This document shows, one piece after another, positions 17,324-27,311 of a DNA stretch of 54,357 nt. The stretch covers positions 1-54,357 of the forward strand of contig QHZE01000460.1 in assembly GCA_003225335.1 (NCBI GenBank), in the 5' to 3' direction. The position numbers were made by a program, and so were the translations under genes. Position 1 is the first letter of the stretch. Each line of letters opens with the position of its first letter. This DNA comes from Acidobacteriota bacterium. Lineage in GTDB: Bacteria > Acidobacteriota > UBA6911. A model generated the notes under the pieces. It did no database searches. It was not told the origin of the DNA and was given only the letters and a program-made list of their open reading frames with translations.

Positions 17324-17592
17324 AGGGTCTGTAACGAAATAATCTGAGCACTTTGCTGCTGGCCCCCAGGCCCGCTGGCGAGGCGCGAGCGACGAGCAAT
17401 ACCCGGTGCGGTATGTGAGGAGCGAGCAACAAAGCCTGCGGGCCGCAGCCCGAAGCGGTGCGGCGGCGAAGGGCGCGTATCGGCGTTGTTACCGCTCCTC
17501 GACGATGTCCGACATCGACTGCGTCGCGGCGGCTCGCATCTGCCCGCCCGGCGCTCGCGACAAAGTGTTCCTATTATTTCGTTACAGACCCT
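17324..17592. mobile_element. MITE-like element, 269 bp, perfect 20-bp terminal inverted repeats
   Basis: Left AGGGTCTGTAACGAAATAAT (17324-17343), right ATTATTTCGTTACAGACCCT (17573-17592). Similarity extends to 32 bp with 3 mismatches (CTGAGCACTTTG vs AGGAACACTTTG). No plausible transposase inside. Confidence 0.7.
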
Positions 17593-17613
17593 CACCGTTC
17601 GCGCTTTGGGCCT

Positions 17614-18915
17614 ATGGAACAAAAGCCTCTCACTACGCTCCCCGGAACTCGGGATATCCTACCGGTTGAGATCCCGCGCTGGCACCTGGTTGAAGACCGC
17701 GCGCGGCAGGTGCTCGCTCTTTACGGGTTTCAGGAAATCAGGACCCCACTGCTCGAGGCGACAGAGCTCTTCGCTCGCGGCATTGGCGGCGACACGGACA
17801 TCGTGGGCAAGGAGATGTACACGTTTACCGACCAGGGAGGAACTTCGATCACCCTGCGTCCGGAAGTCACGGCGTCGGTGGTTCGGGCCTATACAGAGCA
17901 CCATATGTACCGGGGCGGCGGCATTACAAAACTTTACTATATCGGGCCGATGTTTCGTCATGAGAAGAAGCAAAAAGGGCGCTGGCGGCAGTTTTACCAG
18001 ATTGGCGCGGAGGTCCTGGGATCGGACGATCCCGCCGTCGAGGCGGAGGTGATCGAGATGATCCTCCGGCTTCTGGAACAGCTCCAGGTCGAAGCGAGAC
18101 TTCTCATAAACTCCGTTGGGGACCGTAACTGCCGGCCCGGTTTCATCGCAATACTCAAAGAGGCAATAAGTCAAGACCTGGGACGGTTCTGCGATGATTG
18201 CCGCAGGCGGGCTCAGACGAACACCCTGCGGGTTCTCGACTGCAAGGTGGAAAGCTGCCAGCCCTACATTAACCGGCTTCCGCGGATCACGGATCACCTG
18301 TGCCGGGAGTGCTCCGAGCATTTTCAGAAGTTCCAGGACCATCTCAGGGAGGCGGGCATCCGTTACGAGATCGTCCCAAGGCTCGTACGCGGTCTGGACT
18401 ATTACGTACGCACCGCCTTCGAGATGGTTAGCGGGGAACTGGGCTCTCAGAACGCTCTGGTCGGTGGAGGCAGGTACGACGGGCTTTCCGAGGTGCTGGG
18501 GGGGCCTCCGGTTCAGGGTTTCGGCTTTGCGCTGGGTCTGGATCGGCTGGTTATGATCCTTCCGGACAGTCTGGCCGAAGCTTCAGTCGACAGGCCGGAA
18601 GTGTACCTGGTGTATTTGTCCGATGAGGCCTTGAAGGCCGCCATCTCGATAGCTCGCCTGCTAAGGAGACAGGGCGTCCGCTGTCACCTGGAATTTGGGG
18701 CAGGGAGCCTCAAGAGCCAGATGCGGATGGCCAACAGAGTGGGTGCGAGGCACGTCCTGATCATCGGGCAGGATGAACTGGCCAAGGAACGATACTCTCT
18801 CAAGAGGATGGAAGACTCCAAACAATGGGAGGTCTCCCTCCCCGAATTGTCCCAATACCTGCAATCTCTGCCCGCCGCAGCCAGGAAGAATCCGTCGTCG
18901 ACCAATGACAAATGA
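17614..18915 (+). CDS. hisS: Histidyl-tRNA synthetase
   Basis: LPGTRDILPVEIPRWHLVED; GTSITLRPEVTASVVRAY; YYIGPMFRHEKKQKGRWRQFYQIGAEVLG; GGGRYDGL; FGFALGLDRL. Confidence 0.95.
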   Translation: MEQKPLTTLPGTRDILPVEIPRWHLVEDRARQVLALYGFQEIRTPLLEATELFARGIGGDTDIVGKEMYTFTDQGGTSITLRPEVTASVVRAYTEHHMYRGGGITKLYYIGPMFRHEKKQKGRWRQFYQIGAEVLGSDDPAVEAEVIEMILRLLEQLQVEARLLINSVGDRNCRPGFIAILKEAISQDLGRFCDDCRRRAQTNTLRVLDCKVESCQPYINRLPRITDHLCRECSEHFQKFQDHLREAGIRYEIVPRLVRGLDYYVRTAFEMVSGELGSQNALVGGGRYDGLSEVLGGPPVQGFGFALGLDRLVMILPDSLAEASVDRPEVYLVYLSDEALKAAISIARLLRRQGVRCHLEFGAGSLKSQMRMANRVGARHVLIIGQDELAKERYSLKRMEDSKQWEVSLPELSQYLQSLPAAARKNPSSTNDK

Positions 18916-18982
18916 CCAATGGCAAATGAAAAATGACAAATCTACAAATCCCTCACCCTTCATTTGTCATTGATCATTTGTG
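18901..18982. repeat. Intergenic module-C repeat (accaatgacaaatgaccaatggcaaatg ... catttgtcattgatcatttg), overlapping the hisS 3' end
   Basis: Inverted arms; the repeat begins 15 nt before the end of hisS and contains its TGA. Confidence 0.8.
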
Positions 18983-19020
18983 AACGCATTCCCAGGCGTC
19001 GCGGTGAAAAAAACGCTTCC

Positions 19021-20880
19021 ATGAGCAAGATCAAGGTCCTGCCCGAGACCCTTGCCAATAAGATCGCGGCAGGGGAAATCGTGGAACGGCCGGCTTCCGT
19101 GGTAAAGGAGCTGCTCGAGAATTCCGTCGATGCCGGCGCCGGCTCGGTCGCCGCGGCAGTGCAGTCCGGAGGCAAGCGCCTGCTCCAGGTGCGAGATGAC
19201 GGCGAAGGGATGACCCAGGACGATGCCATCCTCGCCTTCGAGCATCACGCCACCAGCAAACTGCAGACCGCGGAAGACCTCAATGCCATCGCAACGCTCG
19301 GGTTCCGCGGCGAGGCATTGCCGTCCATGGCTTCCATATCCCGATTGGTTCTCAGGACCCGCCATCCTTCCGATCCGGCGGCGGCGGGAACGGAAGTCGA
19401 AATTCAGGGGGGCACGCTGCGATCTGTTAAGACCGTCCCTTGGGAGAAGGGGACTGAAGTCACGGTCCGGGACCTCTTTTTCAACGTGCCTGCGCGCAGG
19501 AAGTTTCTGCGCTCCAACGATACGGAGCTTGGACACATTACCAGGCTCGTAACCCACTATGCCCTGGCCCACCCCGAGATGCGCTTCTCTCTTGAGAGCG
19601 ACGGGCGCGCGCTGTTCGATGTGGTCCCTGTGCCCACGTTGAAGGACAGGATTTACCAACTCTTTGGCGAGGGTTTCCTGGAGAATCTCGTGGAGGTCTC
19701 CGGCCGCGCGGGAAATGTTGAGGTCTATGGCTTCAGCTCGCGGCCGCATGAGCAGAAAACGAATCCGTACTCGCAGTTCTTCTACGTAAATCGCCGCATG
19801 GTGCGGGACAAGTTGATCGCAAGCGCCGTGCGCCAAGCCTACCGGAATTGCATTCCTGCCTCTGCGTATCCGGTCGTGCTTCTCTTCGTGCAGTTGCCCT
19901 TTGACGAGGTGGATGTCAACGCGCATCCGGCCAAGACCGAGATCCGCTTCAGACAGCAGGGGCTCGTCCACGATCTGATTCTGGATGCGATCCAGCGCGC
20001 GCTGGTCGGGAGTAAATCGATTCCGATTTACGAGCATCGCAGCGATGCGTGGCAGGAGGCTCCGATTCCTGGAAGCAATTTCCCGGGGAGCCCCTGGACC
20101 ACCAGGTCGGCTCCGGAATCCACACCATTTGATTTCACGCCGCCCAGTGCGGCCGCCGATCCATTCCAACGGGCTTTCAACTATCCCTTCCGAGATGAAA
20201 CTTCGGCTCCTCCTGAGTATCCGCAGGACCACCACGGTTTGCGCATACGGCCCGACATGCTGCTGGGAGCGCCCACCGAACTTGCTGCGAGTCCATTCGA
20301 TTTGTCGGGAGCCCGGATTCTCGGGCAGATCCATGACAGCTATGTCATCGCAAATGACAGCCGGGGCCTGTTGATCATCGATCAGCACGTGGCCCACGAA
20401 CGCATTCTCTACGAAAAACACGCTCAAGCTGTTCGACAGCAGTCCGTCGAGGTCCAGGGGTTGCTCGTACCCGTCGCGCTCGAGCTGCCTCCGCATCAAA
20501 CCGTCATTCTAGATCGATCTCTTCCGGAGCTCCGGAGGAGCGGTTTCCAGGTGGAACGGTTCGGGGGCAATTCGATTCTCGTCCGGTCTGTGCCCGCCGT
20601 CGCAAAGGATTACGACTGCCAGAAGGTGTTGTCGGAGATCCTTGAGGGGTTGGAGTCGGAGGACAGAACCTTGGATGTGGATCGCATCCGCGACAGGATC
20701 GCCGTCAGCATGGCCTGCAGGGGTGCAATTAAGGTCCATATGCCCCTGGCTATGGAAAAGATGCAGTGGTTGCTCGACGAACTGTGCAAGACAAAGATTC
20801 CGACGAATTGCCCGCACGGCAGGCCCATCATTCTTCGATTCAGCTTGTACGAGATCGAAAGAAACTTCGGCCGGATCTGA
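19021..20880 (+). CDS. mutL: DNA mismatch repair protein MutL
   Basis: LANKIAAGEIVERPASVVKELLENSVDAGA; DDGEGM; TLGFRGEALPSMASIS; C-terminal ACRGAIKVHMPL and CPHGRPI. Confidence 0.96.
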   Translation: MSKIKVLPETLANKIAAGEIVERPASVVKELLENSVDAGAGSVAAAVQSGGKRLLQVRDDGEGMTQDDAILAFEHHATSKLQTAEDLNAIATLGFRGEALPSMASISRLVLRTRHPSDPAAAGTEVEIQGGTLRSVKTVPWEKGTEVTVRDLFFNVPARRKFLRSNDTELGHITRLVTHYALAHPEMRFSLESDGRALFDVVPVPTLKDRIYQLFGEGFLENLVEVSGRAGNVEVYGFSSRPHEQKTNPYSQFFYVNRRMVRDKLIASAVRQAYRNCIPASAYPVVLLFVQLPFDEVDVNAHPAKTEIRFRQQGLVHDLILDAIQRALVGSKSIPIYEHRSDAWQEAPIPGSNFPGSPWTTRSAPESTPFDFTPPSAAADPFQRAFNYPFRDETSAPPEYPQDHHGLRIRPDMLLGAPTELAASPFDLSGARILGQIHDSYVIANDSRGLLIIDQHVAHERILYEKHAQAVRQQSVEVQGLLVPVALELPPHQTVILDRSLPELRRSGFQVERFGGNSILVRSVPAVAKDYDCQKVLSEILEGLESEDRTLDVDRIRDRIAVSMACRGAIKVHMPLAMEKMQWLLDELCKTKIPTNCPHGRPIILRFSLYEIERNFGRI

Positions 20881-20963
20881 TTGATTTCGGATTGCGGATT
20901 TCGGATTGTCGTAATCGAAGCCGTCTACTAATTCCAAATCCGCAATCCGCAATCCGAAATCAA
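20881..20963. repeat. Near-perfect palindromic repeat, TTGATTTCGGATTGCGGATTTCGGATTG / CAATCCGCAATCCGAAATCAA, family D
   Basis: Direct reading; between the 3' ends of mutL (+) and accA (-). Confidence 0.8.
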
Positions 20964-20964
20964 T

Positions 20965-21927
20965 TCAAGGGGCGTAGAGTTTGTTAAGCCGCACAACGGC
21001 GCCCATGCTCCGAAACTTCTGATAACGCTGCTCGCGCAATTGCGCGCCCGTCATGCCCAAGAGCGATTCCAGCGCCGGCCTCAGCTTGCCGTCCAGCATC
21101 TCCGCGGCGGCTTTGTGGTCCGTCTGTGCGCCGGCCGGGGGCTCCGGTACGATCTCATCGATGATGTGAAATTCCTGGAGGTCCGGAGCCGTCAACTTGA
21201 GGGCCTCCGCCGCCGCCTCCACATGGTCCTGGTCCTTCCATAGAATCGCGGAGCATCCCTCGGGAGTAATGACCGTGTAGACGGCGTTTTCCATCATCAG
21301 GATGTGGTTTCCGACGCCGATTCCCAGCGCTCCGCCGCTACCGCCTTCTCCAATGATACAGACAATCACAGGGACCGCGAGGCGGTTCATCTCGCGAAGG
21401 TTGTGCGCAATGGCTTCGGCCTGGCCCCTTTCTTCCGCCCCGACGCTGGGATAGGCGCCCGGCGTGTCAATGAAAGCGATGATGGGGCGCGAGAATTTCT
21501 CCGCGAGCTTCATGGCCCGCAGCGCCTTGCGATAACCTTCCGGTTGGGCGTAACCGAAATTGCGATACTGGCGCTGCTTCAGGTCGCGTCCTTTCTGATG
21601 TCCCACGACCATGACGTGATGCCCATGATAGCGCGCCATGCCGGCGACTATAGCCGGGTCGTCGCCAAAACGCCGGTCCCCGTGAATTTCTGAGAAGTCC
21701 TGAAAGAGGCGCTCCACATAGTCGAGCGTATAGGGGCGTTGCTCGTGCCGGGCCAGCAGCGTGCGCTCCCAGGCCTTGCTGCCGGGACGGATTGCTTCCC
21801 TGAGCCGCCGAAGCTCTGCCCGAAGCCGCTCGACTTCGGACCCCCGGCTGGAGGGCCGTTCCCGGGCCAGACGGTCGATGTCGGATTCGAGGGACCGTAT
21901 CTTGTCTGCTATTTCGTCGTCACTCAT
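20965..21927 (-). CDS. accA: Acetyl-CoA carboxylase carboxyltransferase subunit alpha
   Basis: RPYTLDYVERLFQDFSEIHGDRRFGDDPAIVAG; MKLAEKFSRPIIAFIDTPGAYPSVGAEERGQAEAIAHNL; EGGSGGALGIGVGN; MENAVYTVITPEGCSAILWKD. Confidence 0.95.
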   Translation of the reverse strand: MSDDEIADKIRSLESDIDRLARERPSSRGSEVERLRAELRRLREAIRPGSKAWERTLLARHEQRPYTLDYVERLFQDFSEIHGDRRFGDDPAIVAGMARYHGHHVMVVGHQKGRDLKQRQYRNFGYAQPEGYRKALRAMKLAEKFSRPIIAFIDTPGAYPSVGAEERGQAEAIAHNLREMNRLAVPVIVCIIGEGGSGGALGIGVGNHILMMENAVYTVITPEGCSAILWKDQDHVEAAAEALKLTAPDLQEFHIIDEIVPEPPAGAQTDHKAAAEMLDGKLRPALESLLGMTGAQLREQRYQKFRSMGAVVRLNKLYAP

Positions 21928-21961
21928 CCCGCGGTCTCCGATAGGGAATCTGGCCTGGATG

Positions 21962-22016
21962 TGAAACCACAGATGAACACAGATAAACACAGATCTGTGT
22001 TTATCTGTGGTTTCAT
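21962..22016. repeat. Near-perfect palindrome of the ACCACAGATGAACACAGATAAACACAGAT family (module A)
   Basis: tgaaaccacagatgaacacagataaacacagatctgtgtttatctgtggtttca. Confidence 0.85.
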
Positions 22017-22063
22017 TTTGTCCACCTTACGCAGACGAAACCTGCCGCTCGTGAATAATGTGG

Positions 22064-25000
22064 CTAGCTCATCACTTCTACAGAACCGGGCCCGCAAATG
22101 CCCTCTATCTCACGAATCAGCTCCGGGCTTGACTTGACTTTCACAAAGTCGGAGGAATGGATGGTAACACGGAAATCGTGGGGAAGGTACAACTCAACTT
22201 CGACCCCGGTCTCGCCACGGTTCTTCTCGAACAGACGATAGAGCTCCGTTGCGGCACCAGGGGCCAGGATCGGGACCGGGGCGCGGATGTGAAGCTTTCT
22301 GGCGTTTCGCGCCGAGGCCCCCTCCAGCGGCTGTATCTCGGAGGCCACAATCTTGAAGTTGTTTTCGTTTTCCACCTCGAACCGCCCGGTCACCAGGATA
22401 GGGCTGTCTGACTTCAGGAAAGGCTCTGCTTTGACATAGAGTGACGGAAAGACCACAGCCTCGACGGCCCCTGTCAAGTCTTCGAGCTTGAATGTGGCCA
22501 TCAGCTCCCCCTTTTTTGTGCGCCGGGTGCGGCACTCTGTGACGATTCCCGCCACCCGGCAATCCCCTGAGCTTCCATTGCTGAGGATCTCGGCCAGAGG
22601 CTTCTTGGCGAACTTCTCCAGCTCGCCGGCAAAGCGGTCCAACGGATGTCCGGACACGTAATAGCCCAGGGTTTCCTTCTCAAAGGCCAGTATCTGGTCG
22701 AGCGGCCATTCCGGGATATCCGGAGGGGCGGGTTCCGGTATCGTGGCAGCGCCGCCCGGCAAGTCCATGAACAGCCCCTTTTGCCCGCTCTGGCGATCTC
22801 GCTGGATCTTCTGCCCGTGTTCAATGGTGGCGTCGGCGCTCGCCGTGAGCTGAGATCTCTTCCATTGAAAGGAGTCCAGCGCGCCACACTTGATCAAACT
22901 TTCGAGAACGCGCTTGTTCAAGGCGCGCGCATCCACTTCCTCGCAAAAGTGGAAAAGGCTGCGGAACCGCCCGCGCTTACGACGGTAGTCGAGGATGGAT
23001 CGAATCGTCCCTTCGCCTACGTTCCGGATTGCCAGGAGGCCGAAACGTATCTTGTCCCCCACCGAACGGAAGTACAAGTCGCTTTCGTTCACGTCCGGAG
23101 GAAGAATGGGAATCCCCATGTTCCGGCACTCGGCGATGTACATAACGATCTTCTCCGTGTTTCCGATCTCGCTCGAGAGCAGGGAAGCCATGAACTGCAC
23201 GGGATGATGCTCTTTGAGATATGCCGTCTGATAAGCCAGGAGCGCATAAGCTGTGGAGTGCGACTTGTTGAACCCGTACTTGGCGAAGTGTTCCATAAGG
23301 TCGAAGATCTGAATCGCGACCTTCTCCGGTATCCTCTTTTGCCGCGCTCCCGTCAGGAACTTCTCCCGGTTGGATTTCATCGTGGCGCTGTCCTTCTTAC
23401 CCATCGCCTTGCGGAGGATGTCCGCCTCTCCGAGGGTGAATCCGCCCAACCGGCTGGCTATCTGCATGACCTGTTCCTGGTAGACAATGATGCCGTACGT
23501 CTCTTTCAGGATTGGCTCGAGGGACGGGTGCAGGTACTGCACTTCGATCTGGCCGTGCTTCCGCTTGATGAACTCGGGGATCATTTCCATGGGCCCGGGG
23601 CGGTACAGCGCATTGAGCGCGATGAGGTCTTCGAACCGTTCCGGACGCAGCTTGCGCAGCTCTGCCTTCATCCCGCCGCTCTCAAACTGGAATATTCCGT
23701 TAGTGCGCGCTTCGGAGAACAAGGCATAGACCTTGGGGTCGTTGAGCGGCAGCATCTGAAGGTCCAGCTCGATCCCTTTTTCTTCGTGGACGCGCTTCAC
23801 GGCCTCGTCCAACACGGTCAGCGTGGCAAGGGCCAGGAGATCCATCTTCAGCAGGCCGATAGTTTCCAGATCTTTCATGCTGTACTGCGTCGTGATTTCG
23901 TCCTTGTTCGACTTGTGCAGGGGAATAATCTCGACCAGTGGTTTCGGGGCGATGACGACGCCGGCCGCGTGCGTGGAAGCGTGACGGGACAGCCCTTCCA
24001 GCCGCTTTGCGATCTCGATGAGCCGCGCGATCTGCGGATTTTTCATCTCCTCGCGCAGCCGCGGTTCCTGTTCGATTGCCTTGTCTATTGTGATTTTCAG
24101 GTCGTTGGGGATCAGCTTCGCAATACGGTCCACGTCCCCGTACGAAATGTCCAGCGTTCTGCCGACGTCCCGTACGACGCCTTTGGCAGCCATAGTTCCG
24201 AAGGTGATGATCTGGCACACATTGTCACGGCCGTATTTCCGGCCCACGTAGTCCAGGACCTCGGCGCGCCGGTGCATGCAGAAATCCATGTCGATGTCGG
24301 GAGGCGCGATTCTTTCCGGGTTGAGAAAGCGTTCGAAGAAGAGGTCATACTGGAGAGGGTCGATATCGGTGATCCTCAGGCTGTAAGCCACCAGGCTGCC
24401 GACCACCGAGCCCCGTCCGGGCCCGACGGGAATGCGATTGTCGCGAGCATACTTGATGAGGTCCCAGACAATGAGGAAGTAGCTGGAGAACTTCGTCTTC
24501 TTGATCATTTCAATCTCGGATGCGAGCCGTTCCTCGTAAGCCGTGAGCGGATTCTTAAGCAGCCCTCCCCTTGCCATCCCCTCCAGTTGGGGGCGCCGGC
24601 CCTCAAAACCCTCACGCACAACCTTCTCGAAATACGAGTCCGCGGTGAATCCAGCCGGGACGTCAAAGGGAGGCAGATGCAGCTCCGAGGTGTCGATCTG
24701 GACATCACAACGCTCGGCGATGCGGACGGTATTCAGCATCGCCTCGGGCAGATGTCCCCAGACCTGATACATCTCTTCAAAAGACTTGAAGTAAAACTGG
24801 TCGGCGGCGTAACGCATCCGATCCGTCTCCTGGACGGTCTTGCCGGTGCCGATGCAGAGCAGCACGTCATGCGCTTCATGGTCCTCTCTGCGCAGATAAT
24901 GGGCGTCGTTCGTGCAGACCAGGGGGATGCCGCATTTCCCGGAGATTTCGAGGAGGCTGGGATTGATGCGGCGCTGCCCCGGCAGGTTGTGGTCTTGAAG

Positions 25001-25528
25001 TTCCAGGAAGAAGTTTTGCGGGCCAAAAATGTCCTGAAGCGCCCCGGCTTCCGCCAAAGCCGCATCGAACTGGTCCAGGAGCAGCCGTTCCGGTACGGCC
25101 CCCTTGAGGCAGCCCGAAAACGCAATCAGCCCCTTGCTGTGTTGCGAGAGAAGCTCTTTGTCCACGCGCGGCTTGTAGTAGAAGCCCTCAAGATAAGCGT
25201 AAGAAACGAGCCTGCTCAGGTTCTGATATCCCGCGGCATTTTCCGCCAGAAGTATGAGATGGTTGGACTGGTCGCCGCCCCCCGTTTTCTTGTGACGGCT
25301 TTCCTTGGCCACATACATCTCGCACCCGATGATGGGCTTGAGCCCCTTCGCTCGGGCCTTGGTGTAGAACTGAATTGCGCAAAAGAGGTTGCCGTGGTCG
25401 GTGATCGCCATGGCCGGCATCCCCATGGAGACGGCCGTGTCCACCAGCTGATCCACTTTGGACGCGCCGTCGAGCAGGCTGTAATCAGAATGATTGTGCA
25501 GATGAACGAATGCAGTCGGCTCGGCCAA
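22064..25528 (-). CDS. dnaE: DNA polymerase III subunit alpha
   Basis: FVHLHNHSDYSLLDGASK PHP domain; PVGPGRGSVVGSLVAYSLRITDIDPLQYDLFFERFLNPER; PDIDMDFCMHRRAEVLDYV; SHSTAYALLAYQTAYLKEHHPVQFMA. Confidence 0.97.
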   Translation of the reverse strand: MAEPTAFVHLHNHSDYSLLDGASKVDQLVDTAVSMGMPAMAITDHGNLFCAIQFYTKARAKGLKPIIGCEMYVAKESRHKKTGGGDQSNHLILLAENAAGYQNLSRLVSYAYLEGFYYKPRVDKELLSQHSKGLIAFSGCLKGAVPERLLLDQFDAALAEAGALQDIFGPQNFFLELQDHNLPGQRRINPSLLEISGKCGIPLVCTNDAHYLRREDHEAHDVLLCIGTGKTVQETDRMRYAADQFYFKSFEEMYQVWGHLPEAMLNTVRIAERCDVQIDTSELHLPPFDVPAGFTADSYFEKVVREGFEGRRPQLEGMARGGLLKNPLTAYEERLASEIEMIKKTKFSSYFLIVWDLIKYARDNRIPVGPGRGSVVGSLVAYSLRITDIDPLQYDLFFERFLNPERIAPPDIDMDFCMHRRAEVLDYVGRKYGRDNVCQIITFGTMAAKGVVRDVGRTLDISYGDVDRIAKLIPNDLKITIDKAIEQEPRLREEMKNPQIARLIEIAKRLEGLSRHASTHAAGVVIAPKPLVEIIPLHKSNKDEITTQYSMKDLETIGLLKMDLLALATLTVLDEAVKRVHEEKGIELDLQMLPLNDPKVYALFSEARTNGIFQFESGGMKAELRKLRPERFEDLIALNALYRPGPMEMIPEFIKRKHGQIEVQYLHPSLEPILKETYGIIVYQEQVMQIASRLGGFTLGEADILRKAMGKKDSATMKSNREKFLTGARQKRIPEKVAIQIFDLMEHFAKYGFNKSHSTAYALLAYQTAYLKEHHPVQFMASLLSSEIGNTEKIVMYIAECRNMGIPILPPDVNESDLYFRSVGDKIRFGLLAIRNVGEGTIRSILDYRRKRGRFRSLFHFCEEVDARALNKRVLESLIKCGALDSFQWKRSQLTASADATIEHGQKIQRDRQSGQKGLFMDLPGGAATIPEPAPPDIPEWPLDQILAFEKETLGYYVSGHPLDRFAGELEKFAKKPLAEILSNGSSGDCRVAGIVTECRTRRTKKGELMATFKLEDLTGAVEAVVFPSLYVKAEPFLKSDSPILVTGRFEVENENNFKIVASEIQPLEGASARNARKLHIRAPVPILAPGAATELYRLFEKNRGETGVEVELYLPHDFRVTIHSSDFVKVKSSPELIREIEGICGPGSVEVMS

Positions 25529-25531
25529 GAG

Positions 25532-27067
<1,536 letters not shown>

Positions 27068-27189
27068 GATTTACTCCCTGGTATTATTGATGCTCGTTTT
27101 TCGCGGCGTTTAGTTAACGTTAATAGGAAAAAATTACAATAGCGCAGCGATTTCGAATTTCAAGATTTTTGTGGTCCCGTTGGGCACAA

Positions 27190-27290
27190 AATTCTTCGCG
27201 CTTCTTTGCGCCTTCGCGTCTTTGTGGTGAAAGAGTGTACGACGCATTCACCGCGAAGACGCAAAGACGCGAAGAATCACTAAGGATCGG
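27190..27290. repeat. Module-B inverted repeat (ttcttcgcgcttctttgcgccttcgcgtctttgtggtga ... tcaccgcgaagacgcaaagacgcgaagaa)
   Basis: Direct reading; between divergent guaA and batA-like genes. Confidence 0.8.
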
Positions 27291-27311
27291 GAGCTTGACG
27301 AAGCGGAGACG

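Noticed and set aside
17317-17622. 101-aa ORF inside the MITE-like element as a possible transposase
   Set aside because: Arg/Ser/Pro-rich, no catalytic motif; spans the TIRs and is best explained as non-coding.
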